From Zygaena filipendulae (Eukaryota > Arthropoda > Insecta > Lepidoptera > Zygaenidae): a stretch of 64,000 bases of DNA. Position numbers and translations under genes: made by a program. The stretch is from assembly GCA_907165275.2 (NCBI GenBank), contig OU015651.1:13600501-13664500 (forward strand). Reading direction: 5' to 3'. This document shows, piece after piece, positions 22,458 through 33,700 of this stretch. A model generated the notes under the pieces. That model worked only from the letters and a program-made list of their open reading frames with translations, had not been told where the DNA came from and ran no database searches. Position 1 is the first letter of the stretch; each line of letters starts with the position of its first letter.

Positions 22458-23109
22458 ACGGTCAAAAGTATCTACTCGTATATAAGTGAGACCATTAGTC
22501 GCTAACCCGAGTATCAGCTTGTACACGCGCAAGCAGTTAAACTTTTCTTATTACAGCAATGAAATTAATTTCACGGAAAACTCTAAATTCTAACTGTTTA
22601 TCGTATCTAGAATGCAAAAATATATTGAAACAAAGAAATCCTCCTATACTCAAAGAAGCTTGTCATCAAAAAACTTTTTTTTTTTCATGTACATTTCGGT
22701 ACCTCACTGTGATTATAATCTGTGACGATAACTCTGTAACGAGGTCCGTTTGCCGTTGTTATTTAATAGGCACAATATTTTTTTCAATGTAAGGAATAGC
22801 ACCAAAAATGAATGCATTTTTATTGCATAATGTGGTACCCTTTCGGTTCGGTACTCCCTTTTCAAGTAACTCTGTTTAATATAATATTTCGTAGCATGAT
22901 TGCGGTATAACTTCATCCCTTCATCACTGATGACTGATGGGCCCCACATCATAACCCGACTCTAGCACCACCTGAACAATGATTAATGATATCTAGGGAT
23001 TGTTGTCATATAGTTTGCCTGAGAGGGAAAGATTAGGATATGTGCGAGGAAGAAGATATAGGATTAGCGCCTAGCGGTTTAGAAAAAATCATCCTTACTC
23101 GTACTAATC

Positions 23110-23312
23110 AAGACATAGTTAAAACAAAATCGCTTTCTCTGTCCCTAGATATATCCCTATGTATGCTTAAATCTTTAAAACTACGCAACTGATTTTGATG
23201 CGATTTTCACCAATAGATAGAGTGATTCATGACGAAGGTTTACAACTATATTTTATCTTGGAATTCCCGCGGGAACTCCGAAATTACCGCGGGTGAAGAC
23301 GCGCGGGTCTGC
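23110..23312 (+). mobile_element. Helitron-like element, 3' part
   Basis: TTCCCGCGGGAACTCCGAAATTACC followed by GGTGAAGACGCGCGGGTCTGCTAG. The upstream part has CTATGTATGCTTAAATCTTTAAAACTACG, a subtype also seen at 7100-7264. Confidence 0.6.
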
Positions 23313-24290
23313 TAGTAGTATTATAAATGCGAAAGTTAGTTAGTTTGTTTGTTACGCTATTTTGTATGATCAACGTATGCGAGGATGAGCTCGAAAGTGC
23401 ATTTTCATCCGACTTGCTTCAAATTTATCGTCACTGCTCAGCTCCTATGTGTCTTAGCGTTATGTTATATAGCCTATAACCTGCCCAGGAGTATGGACTA
23501 CAATCGTACCAAATTTGGTTAAAATCCCTTCCGTAATTTTTGACCCATGCGTGCACATACAGACCGACAGACAAAAAATTTACTGATTGCATTTTTGGCA
23601 TCAGTATCGATCACCATTCATCCTCCAATATTAATTTTGAATGTATATTCAATGTACGGAATTGACCTTTTTTCAGTTTTATTATAAGTATAGATTATTT
23701 GACTGGAAGATATACGACCTGCCATCTTACCCTAGTTGTCAGTCAATAATCGTTATAGAAAACTAACGTGACGGTGACGTGGTGAGGTGACGTGTCGCCA
23801 TGTGACAAGTCCAATTTATTATTCGCTACCACGCGACACGACGATAGGTGTACGTTTCTTAGTTTTCTATAGCACTAAAGATTAATTAATTAAATAATTA
23901 ATAGTTTATTTATTTATTTATTCTTCTCGCACAAAATAGCACAAATGGCGAACTTAATGCCTTGCGGCATTCTCTGACAGTTAACCATTGGGTTGACAGA
24001 GAGATAAGAGGGACGGGGTGTGCAACCTACGGAAAAAACGAAAAAATAAAATAAAATTAATAGTATTGAAAACTAAAAACTGTTATAAACTAAGACATAC
24101 ATAAGGACTGAACATAGAGATAATTAATATATAAATATTACACAACATAAAATACGTACTCAAATATTTAGGTAATATATAAATATACATAGTTTTATTT
24201 TTATTCAATTTTAATAGGGGGCAGATATCGCGTGAACATATACCTAATTCTCCATAACTAATACGAATACACAAATAAATAAGTAAATAA

Positions 24291-24600
24291 CTAGCTGTTC
24301 CCCGCGGTTTCACCCGCGTTAATTTCGGAGATCGCGCGGATAGGTATAAGATAAAAGTAGGTACTACCCTATATTTTTTTCTATACTTACCAACTTACTT
24401 GACAACGTGTACTATGCAAAATTTGTTGTAGTTTCACCCTCGTTAGTTTCAGAGTTCCCGTAGGAATTCCAGGATAAAAAGGACCCTATGTCCTTCTCTG
24501 TACCTCTGAAGACGTGTATGCAAAATTTCACAATGATCGGTTCAGCTGTTAAGGCAAGAAAGCGTAACAAACAAACTCACTTTCGCATTTATAAGTGAGG
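24291..24600 (-). mobile_element. Helitron-like element, fused double copy
   Basis: Head CTAGCTGTTCCCCGCGG at 24291. A second internal GTTTCACCCTCGTTAGTTTC block lies near 24430. It ends in CGCATTTATAAGTGAGGAT. Confidence 0.65.
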
Positions 24601-24764
24601 ATAGCAAGGATGACTCCGCTCATAACTAGCGCATTCTATGCGACAGCATTAAATAATATGTAGGTTTTAATAATACTTCAAAACACACCGATCTACGTGA
24701 TCCCACACTAAGCTATAAACCTTTTGTTGTCGTGACAACCACGCAAACGTGGTATATACCTACA

Positions 24765-25072
24765 CTAGCTGTGCCCTGCGGTTTCACCCGCGCGAAAGGT
24801 TTTTATACAACAACTTTTTTTCCCGACATCCGATTTCAATGAAACAAAGCCTATATGTAGCTCCAGGCTAAGCTTAATCTACCTGTGAAAACCGCACGAC
24901 AATCCGTTCAGTTGATTCGGAGATTATCGCGAACAGACAGACAGACAGACAGAAAAGAATTTTAAAAACTTTTTTTTGGACTTGGCTACTCTTCTTTTAT
25001 TACCCCTCTCAATTTTAGATAAAATATCCAATGTACAGAATCAAGAATTCCACTCTTTATTATAGTATAGAT
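24765..25072 (-). mobile_element. Helitron-like element, GACA-microsatellite subtype
   Basis: Head CTAGCTGTGCCCTGCGG, then CCGACATCCGATTTCAATG, (GACA)5 at about 24936-24955, and a TTATTATAGTATAGAT end. Nearly identical in layout to 43012-43311. Confidence 0.75.
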
Positions 25073-25169
25073 ATGACTGTATGGATAGACACGTCGAGTT
25101 GGTGTGTCCAGTTTGGCAATAGTTGCGATTCATTAGGCCTATTGCCTATATTTACATACCTACATAAAT

Positions 25170-25500
25170 CAGTCAGATAAAATTATAAAATAATAGACAC
25201 GTACCTACCTATATTTTGCTTTTTCAAATAAATAAAAATACTTATACTTGGATAAAGCGCATTAAGTTAAGAAGTAGTGGTTCGTATTACGAACTTCGTA
25301 ACGTCATTATACATGTATAAACTGTAGGACGTAGGTACTTGGTTATGACGTCACGCGATATTTCCTCTCAACGTATCGCCGTAATTTTTTGGTTATAGTT
25401 ATGTAAAAAAAGAAAACAAACGTGTTCACTATTTTTTATGAATGTAAAGGGCGGACAAAAAACAAAAATTTATTCAAATAGCCAACAATTAGCTTATAGT
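25170..25500. mobile_element. CRE-core MITE, family A, copy
   Basis: ACTTGGATAAAGCGCATTAAG, TGACGTCA at 25346-25353, CTCAACGTATCGCCGTAATTTTTTGG, ending TTATTCAAATAGCC. Confidence 0.7.
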
Positions 25501-27059
25501 TTAAAATACATTAATTGATATGTGATGCCAATGAAGAACGTGACGTGATGTTTTAGACGGTTCTGTGATTGGCGTTTCGTTGTAACGTTCCGTTGCACCG
25601 AATTAAAAAGTTGAACATTTTGAAAAAATAGTGCTACTTTTGAAATATTGACCAACTTTAACCATTTTCAAGTTCCGATTGCCATGCAACAGATAAATGT
25701 CTAGTATGTCTACATTACCTTATTTTTAGCTTTTGAGTAGGTATGTAATGAAGTCGAAGTGAAATTGTCTGCAAATTGTACATAACAAAACCGTTACGAA
25801 ACAATGAAGTTAAACAGCACAGTTAACACCTGTGTCTAAACTTGTTTATGTTCAAATGCGATAGGGGCGGGTTATTGACTCGAAAACTGTCTCGAATTCT
25901 CTGCTGCGTCGGTAAAAAAAAACGAGAACCCAATCATTCATGCCTGCATGCAAAACATTTGGAATGCGGATTTCATGTGTTGAACTAACTTTTATTATCA
26001 TTACGACTATCAAGGTAGAATCAGAGAGAAACTTATGAAAATTTCTTATGTGAGAAGACCTTGATCAAGGATGAAATAGTTTTAAAAACTAAAAAACGTT
26101 CCTTATTAGTAAACTGAACTAATGGCACATCTCATGTTCGCGATGCCTTGGCTCGTAAACGGATGGACCTTCTGGGGACGGCTTACCCAGAACCAGAGAA
26201 CTTTAGGTTCCTACCCCTCCACTGTACACTACCCTTCGCCGTCGAGGTCTTCAGGAAGTAGAGGGAGGTTCACAGGATGGGGATCACACAAAAGATCCTA
26301 AGGGTCGAAGTACCGAGGCCTTATCGGCTTACCCCGCTGACTAAGATAAGATAAAACTGAACTAAAAAGTAATCTAGGACAAGAGCCCTTGTCAAGACCA
26401 ATCAAACGAGGCGCAACTCGATGGGGTTCCATCGTATAATTATATGTACAGAGTTCCTTTGTGCTGACTCCATCATCAAATTAGATATCATTATAATATT
26501 GCATTATTATCCGAAATACATAATACCTACACATATAAAATTCCATTTAATGAAACAATTTTAAGTTAAAATTGACTTCTGAAATTTTGTTACATTGTTA
26601 GTTACGAGTGAAGCGAATACAAGTTGTCAGGGTGTAGAAGAAAATAGGATACCTTCTATACCGGAATTCCCGCATGAACTCCGAAATTACTGCGGGTGAA
26701 ACCGCGGGGGAAAGTTAGTTAATTATAAGCGTGTTAAAAATAGAAAGAAAGAAAGAAAGATTTATTTAAGCAAGAGGAGAAACTAATAAAATAGAGGACT
26801 ATGCTATGCTATAACTCATCACATGTACTGAGACTATTGAGTTGCACGCACTTTTTAGAATAGGTATAGCTACTCCAGCAGATACTGTCTGACCTTCCAA
26901 CTGCTACGTAGTTCTCACAGACGTATGTATGTCATAGATAAAGTTTGTCCGAGCAACATGAATCTTTGCTTTGAAAAATATTAAGGCGTTTCCAAGATAA
27001 CGCTAGTAAGCACCACAGTTCACATTCCTAACCAACTCCTAGTATAAAACATTATAACA

Positions 27060-27445
27060 TTATCACTGATTAATATAGGCTATATTGTAATCCGGAATTC
27101 CCGCGTTAACTCCAAAATTACCGTGGGTGAAAATGCGCGGAACAGCTGTCTCTGGATCTACTGAATTGATTTTGAAAATTATTTCACTTACCTACAGGAA
27201 GCTTCAGTGATTCTGAGTGACATATGGTACTTTTTATCCCGGAATTCCCGCGGGAACTTCGGAGTTTGTGAGTTCGTGAGTTTGTGAGATTGCAGGGGGT
27301 AATCTCTGGGCCTACTTAACCGATTTTAAAAATTCTTCACTTATAAGAAGCTACAGTGATCCTGAGTGACATAGGGTACTTTTTATCCCGGAATTCCCGC
27401 GGAAACTCTGGTGATTACCACGGGTGAAACCGCGGGGGACAGCTA
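27060..27445 (+). mobile_element. Three Helitron-like 3' ends in tandem
   Basis: GGAATTCCCGCG blocks recur at about 27093, 27240 and 27391. The last two share TTCACTTATA/TTCACTTACC...CAGTGAT(T/C)CTGAGTGACATA. Only degenerate CTAG-like ends remain. Confidence 0.6.
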
Positions 27446-28531
27446 TTCGAAATAAAATGATAATATGTATAATGAAGCTCTCATTTATTACAATTAATCA
27501 CACTTGACAATAGTTAGCGGTTGAGGTCGTGCGTCGCGCCCGCAGCTCGTAGCTTCGACACCACCATCCTCTTTAACGATGAAACTTTAAGAACAGCTTA
27601 TGCAAACATCAGCCGCTGTCAGAAACAATTGAATTGTTTATGGTTGTTTTATACAAGTAGTTAATAAACTTGTTTTTGGTTAGGACACGTTAAACTGAAA
27701 ACTAGTTGAAAGATAAAACCAGTTTTGACGGCACCGTGCACCGTCGGTGTTGTTGATAACGAAATTGACCTAAGTACGTTGGTACATGAGGTGTCTCTAA
27801 TTCGATCCCCTCGTTCGGTAAGGCCCTCAATGTTATCAGTTATCTGGTGACAGGTACCTATCTATATAGTTAGTACAAGCTCAGCCCCCTTAGCCAAGTT
27901 GACAATCATTATTTTGAAAAAAAAAAGAGACAAAAATACAAAAAAGAGACCGAAACTTGTGTTCGATAACTGATTTTGTTCAAGTAGGTATGTATACAAT
28001 GTACCCAACAATGTTAATGTACCTGTCATTATTTTGTAGGGTGAAATGCGAACCGAACTTACGAAGAACTTTTTGAAAGGTAATTAATTTTGATCGGCAA
28101 TAATAAAAAAAGTACTGCAACATTTTGTTCTGCAATGAAACTCTAATGATATTTTGCTATGCCCGAAGCTGAGTAACTCGACAATCTAGCACACACGAGT
28201 CATAATAAACATAATAATCTAGGTTAAATGGTCAAGTTTTTACTGTTAACAACAGTACAGAAGTCGGCGATGCGCCAGAAACAAATCTTCCTTTTCGGCC
28301 GACACAAAATTTTTACTTTTACTTACTTTGTAGTAAGCTCATACTTTGCTGTTAGCTCGCTGTCAACCTAACGATACGCACACACGTGCACAACACGTGT
28401 ACGTACAAGCCGGCCGGCCGTCTTTACTTGTGGGAATTACTTACTATTAGAAAGAAAGAAAAGACTTACTATTACTTTACTTGCTTAAATCGTTCAGTAA
28501 TGGTTTCGAGTGTCACCGAGCTGCTATGTAA

Positions 28532-28870
28532 GGCCGATCGCGCTAATTTTTTATGATACGAAAATAGTTTTATACTGTTTTGTTTTTGGAGGCCGATCGC
28601 GCTATTTTATAACGACATTACCAAGAACATACATAAAAAAACATACATACAACCGAATGCATAACCTCCTCCTTTTTGGAAGTCGGTTAACAAAACCAAA
28701 CGTCACACGTTTAAACGTCAAATTTTAAATTAATATTTTAAGCATATTTCGTATCGCGCTGGTTATTTTAAAGATGACGACTCAACTCTTATTTAGAAAA
28801 TAATATCGAACAAAATAGCGCGATCAGTCCCCAAGAGGCCGATCGCGCTATTTTATAACGACATTACCAA
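28532..28870. repeat. GGCCGATCGCGCT repeat cluster
   Basis: An identical 36-bp unit beginning GAGGCCGATCGCGC and ending CATTACCAA is present at 28589-28624 and 28835-28870. A shorter copy starts at 28532, and an inverted GATCGCGCTATTTT lies at 28812-28825. Confidence 0.85.
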
Positions 28871-29394
28871 AACAAAACCAACTAATCGATTGTTTCGATA
28901 GTTGAAATATCTCGCAATCGCGCATCACTACTAAAAACGAAGAGTTCCTCTCTGATTGCTTTTGTCGATGGATCGGGGAATTACCAGGAAACTTGTTTTG
29001 AAAAAGTCTTGCCATAATCTGAAGTACACCGGTTTAATGGTAATTTATCATACACGTCGTAAGTATTAAACTAAAATGAAAAATATTGAGAAATTTTCTT
29101 AAGTCAATGATAGATTAAATAGATTAAAATATAACATAGAAATATATTTTATACATAGATCGATGTTTAAATCCAAAATAAATTTAATTAATAAACCAAT
29201 AAATAGGTACCTATATTGTGTGTGGAACGGCGTGAACTTACCTTCAGTGACACATAAAGTAATCAGCCTTTTTAGCCTGACTATAAAAATGGCTTCAATC
29301 TGTTTTCACTCACTGTCGTTCTATGTCTATCTAGGTATATGTTCCGTATAGAGATTCAGTGATACTTAATCAAAAAGCGATCAGGTAAAAAATG

Positions 29395-29475
29395 CGAATA
29401 AAGATGAACCCGCTAATCAAGGGGTTCCGGGTTCGATGCCCGGTTGGGGTGAACTTTGTGTGAAGAACACAGGGT
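29395..29475 (+). repeat. tRNA-derived SINE fragment
   Basis: GGGTTCGATGCCCGG is a Pol III B box. The following GTTGGGGTGAACTTTGTGTG is typical of a SINE body. No acceptor stem pairs across it. Confidence 0.45.
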
Positions 29476-29773
29476 TCCATTTTCCAGTATGGGTGTGTGT
29501 GTATATATATATACTACTGGTATGTACTTTATACCACGTTTGCTTGGTTTCCACGACACAAGCTCATAGCTTAGTGTGAGATCAAGTAGATCTATATGTT
29601 GTGAAGTGGATTATTATTAGATATTATTATTATTATATCTACTTGTGCAATAAATCCTACTACTAAACAAATTGAATTTGGCAGTTTACTTTTTACTCCT
29701 ACTATACTGGCAACACTGCAAAAAAGTCACGGGGCATTACCCGTACACGTCATCGTTTGTCAGTCGGTAATAA

Positions 29774-29837
29774 TCAGTGAGTGTCTTTACTCTTTAGATA
29801 CGAGGAGCTACGTATAATTGAGGTTACAACTTTTAAA
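29774..29837 (+). promoter_or_regulatory. Possible transcription start and 5' UTR exon of the TULIP-like gene
   Basis: A TCAGT initiator (29774-29778) is followed 59 bp later by a strong donor, AAA|GTAAGTG at 29838. Spliced to the acceptor ending at 30772, it would put a TAA in frame upstream of the ATG at 30782. No TATA box is seen. This is an inference from signals only. Confidence 0.3.
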
Positions 29838-30521
29838 GTAAGTGTTTAGAATTATTGGACAAGATTTAACGCTAATTTTTTTTTTCTATCATCTGTAGAT
29901 TAAAATAAAGTGAACAAAACAGTCGTAGAGTGTTTATAGTAACTTACTTAGTATAGTAACTTATTTATATTAACGTATAAATATATTATTATAAACAAAT
30001 AATCAAATACATAAATAAATAATTTCTATGTGAAGGAATTTACGATCTAACTTTATTTGTGCTCCTATTTTGTTCCACGAATTGTTTTTGTATTTCGAAT
30101 TCATATTATGGACTTTGTATAAGACAAATCATACAAAACCCTATTTTCAACAACCCATTCTATCAGTCGCTCGTCCGTAGTGGCTATCCACCATTTTTGC
30201 CACGCCGACTGTGATCCGATCCGACCATGACCGACAAAAAATATCTTTGCCAAGCCAACGTCCACACTGCGAGCACTGTGCCGTCACCAGATACGTTCAT
30301 AGACAATGTATGAAAGAATATTTCGCACTGTGCCGGTACTGTGCACTGTGCAGGAACTGTGACTTCACTGATATTTGTGAAGCGGCCATAATACTATTAC
30401 TAAACGTATAAATTTGTTTGTGACGCTTTCCCGCTTTGACTACACAACCGAACACCATGTTTTGTATGTGATTCGAAACGCACTTGGCCGTTTTTTACAT
30501 TGGAGGCTACATAGGATATTA

Positions 30522-30652
30522 AATAGATAGATAATTCTTTATTGCACACCAAACTGAAAAAAAAGTGTTTACAAATTTTCTTATATTTAGCTAAAGGTAT
30601 ACAAAAGGCGGCCTTATCGCTTAAAGCGATCTCTCCCAGACAACCTTAGAGT
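30522..30652 (-). mobile_element. LINE 3' tail, minus orientation
   Basis: Minus strand: GGTTGTCTGGGAGAGATCGC ... GATAAGGCCGCCTTTTGTATACC ... GTGTGCAATAAAGAATTATC(TATC)n. It lies 120 bp upstream of the first coding exon of the TULIP-like gene. Confidence 0.75.
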
Positions 30653-30781
30653 GGACAGATTCATAAGAGAGAGGAAATTAGATAGGATCTCAGGATATTA
30701 TTAGTAGATAATTATGATTTTTATTGTTTTGATATTAGGTATTTGAAAATTTCTCAAAATTCTCCGTTTCAGAAAAATAAC

Positions 30782-33700
30782 ATGGATCCAAGTTTACTAT
30801 TTAAAGCACCTCAATTAGCTAAAAATTTTGTCGCGATGATCAGAGAGGTGATACTTTCGAATGGTTTCGATCCATATATTGTTAAAAACTATGTCCATGA
30901 TACTCAAGATGCGTCATTGCCGTAAGTACCTTTTTATATTATACGTATATCTACTTTGATATTCCTCTCTTTGTTGCAGTCTAAACTAGGGTTGCCACCC
31001 GTACTATATTATATAGTATCGTACCTACTATATTTCAGTCAATTGTATCTACTATATATTATAGAAAAATAATATAGTACGAAAAATACTATATTTTTAT
31101 CCCTAATTCAACTGTCGCGCTTTTATATAATAACTGTGACTGGTCTGGAACGCACCCGCAGCGTAGCACGAGGAATTTCAGAACAAAACGCATACTCGGC
31201 AATAAAACGTCAAACTAGTAATAATCTGTAGATAAATGCTGCCCGATACATAATGATTAAAAATAAATAATAATTATTAACTATTTTTATACCTGCATTT
31301 TCCAAAAGTACTATATTTTTGCATCTTTTTTCGAAAAAATACTATATTATTTCCAAAAAAAGGTGGCAACCCTAGTCTAAACTCATAAAAGTATCCTTAT
31401 CAAAATCACGCCGTGCTACAGTGTATAATAGGACGTTGTGACATCACGCGACATTTCGACTTTGTGTATCTCCATTATTTTTTGATAATGTAAAAAATGA
31501 AAACGCACGAGTCTAACATTTTTATTAATCTACAAGACGGACTAAATAGAATTACTATTTTCATACCCCGGAAACAAGACTATCCCACCAAAAATATTTT
31601 CATGTAAAGTGATGCCAAGACGAGACCAGGACGGGCGCTTTTAAAAAGTTATCAGATCTCATGTAGAGCCAAGCTTATAACTCTACACACCCTAACTCTA
31701 CAAGGCCTAACTTCTCAAACTCTACACCTTAGTCAAAATATGTGGCTTGGCTATTTCGCTCCATTCACACGTGCGTAAGGTAAAAAATTTATCCACTATC
31801 TTAATTAAATTTCTGTTATACAATAGTTCTTGTAGTGACGAAACTTACCAAAAACAAAAACCTTGAAATACGTGATGCTGTTTACTTGAAAGTTGAAACT
31901 GCTTAAATGGGTAGGTACCTACTTAAAATTCCCGTGACTCTTAAGAGCTTATTACACCTTGCAATTTCAGGCCACCAATTTACAGCTCTAAATCGGATAC
32001 AATTTAGGGTCGGTGAGTGACAGAGAGAGATAGAGCGAGTAATCACACTACACTAGATTGTACCCTAAATCTACGCTAGGTTACATTTTAATGTAGTGTG
32101 ATCACTCGCTCTCTCTCTCACTCACCTACCCTAAATTCCAATTTCCAATTTAGGGTCCCTAAATTAGTGCCCTGAAATTGCAAGGTGTAATAAGCGCATT
32201 ACGTCATAACTTCAAATGTAGGTAACGGCAGGTTTCCTAAACTCTTTAGGGTTGAATTTTCGTAAATCTATTTTTGTTGAAAAGAGAAAGGCATGTTACT
32301 GAACTTAATAAATAAACTGATAGGTAGGTAGGTAATAATTTAACTATGTGCAGTATTTATAATTGATTGAATAACGTTCACTTTCCAGCTATTTCAGATT
32401 CAGAGGACACTTAAAAAACCTAGTAATCAGTGGATTGAGCAACATTTCTCTCAACAAGCTGAGCATTGATATAATAAATTCTGAATTCATACTCGACATA
32501 AGTCTACCCAAAATAACATTAAACTTTGGTAAGCCATTCTTGTTTATCTTAGTGATTTTTATGAATTAACTAGCTGTGCCCCGCGGTTTCACCCACGTGA
32601 GTTTTGGGATCAGGAACCTTTAACGGACGCAGGCAGAACAACCCACCAAAGTTTCATCACAATCGGACCAATGGCTTTGAAACGCATGGAGGACAAAAAT
32701 TCATTTTTATTTAAAAGAAGAAGAAGAACTGTCTAAATATCACGTTAAATATTAGAAGACATTGTACAATTATCTTCTTCTCTATAAATAAAAATGAATC
32801 TTTGTATGTCTGTACTCTATGCGTTTCGAAACCATTGAACCGATTATGATGGAACTTTGGCGGGTTTTTCTGTCTGCGTCCGCAAGGGTTCCTGATCCTC
32901 CTGATTATTATAGTGAAACGCCAAAGAAACATGTTAGATTGTTCTTCAAGATAAAACACGGTTCTCTCTCGAAAACTAGCTTCTTTCATGGAAAATAAAA
33001 TGGCTGCTGAACGGTGATGGAAACATCCACCGGTCAACAACTGTCGGACTAGTTGGAAAACTCTGTTTGTTGAAACCAAAAGTTATGACAAAATCGCTGT
33101 TGGCTGAAAGAAAAGTTAATATTTTCGAGGAAAACCAAGCAATTATCACTTAAGTACTAATACGCTGTTGTATTACTTCTATAAAACTTTAATAATAATA
33201 ATAATAAAAAAGTTTATTTTGGTAAAAATCTTAGTACTAGTTAACATTTATCATTTAATTTATACCAAAAAAGGTCTCCGCTCAGCATTGTTGTGGCGCA
33301 AACCACAACGCTGGTCTTCCGCGGATACCAGAACTAAATTAATAATAATCTTAACTAAAACTTATCACTTCAGTGGTAACAAACAAAAAGAAAACAACAA
33401 TAATCTAAAAATTTAAAAAAACAGTAAAAAAAACCTAAAAAATAAATAAATAATATTCTTTGTAAGTAAATAAAATGTAGGAAATACTGTGTGAATGCGT
33501 GAGATATTGGTGGAACCTGGTACTAGTGAACTATAAAAAAAATGATAAAAACTGTGACTCATAGTATCTCTAAGTAGTTAGTGCTGCGACTCTATAACTT
33601 TTGCTTATCTAAAATGTACTTTTTTAAATTTATTTTAAAGGTTTTAATGGTGCGAGAATTCCTAATGGGGGGCGGGATGTTGTTCCAGCATTTAGTCGCT

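Larger units (their letters stand above)
20780..29750. other. Intergenic stretch between the two supported genes
   Basis: About 9 kb with no exon that I can support. It holds LINE tails (21062-21195, 21940-22145, about 23895-24010), a hairpin (22414-22457), several Helitron-like copies, a CRE-core MITE (25170-25500), an inverted GC-rich repeat (about 26105-26340), a (GAAA)n run at about 26740-26760, three clustered Helitron ends (27060-27445), and the GGCCGATCGCGCT repeats (28532-28870). A CAAATATGGCGGC start with a GTAGGT donor at 21043-21061 is too short to call. Confidence 0.5.

Noticed and set aside
29289..29334. Signal-peptide-like start (MASICFHSLSFYVYL) with a GTATAT donor, as first exon of the TULIP-like gene
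   Set aside because: Its phase would create a stop at the start of the next exon.
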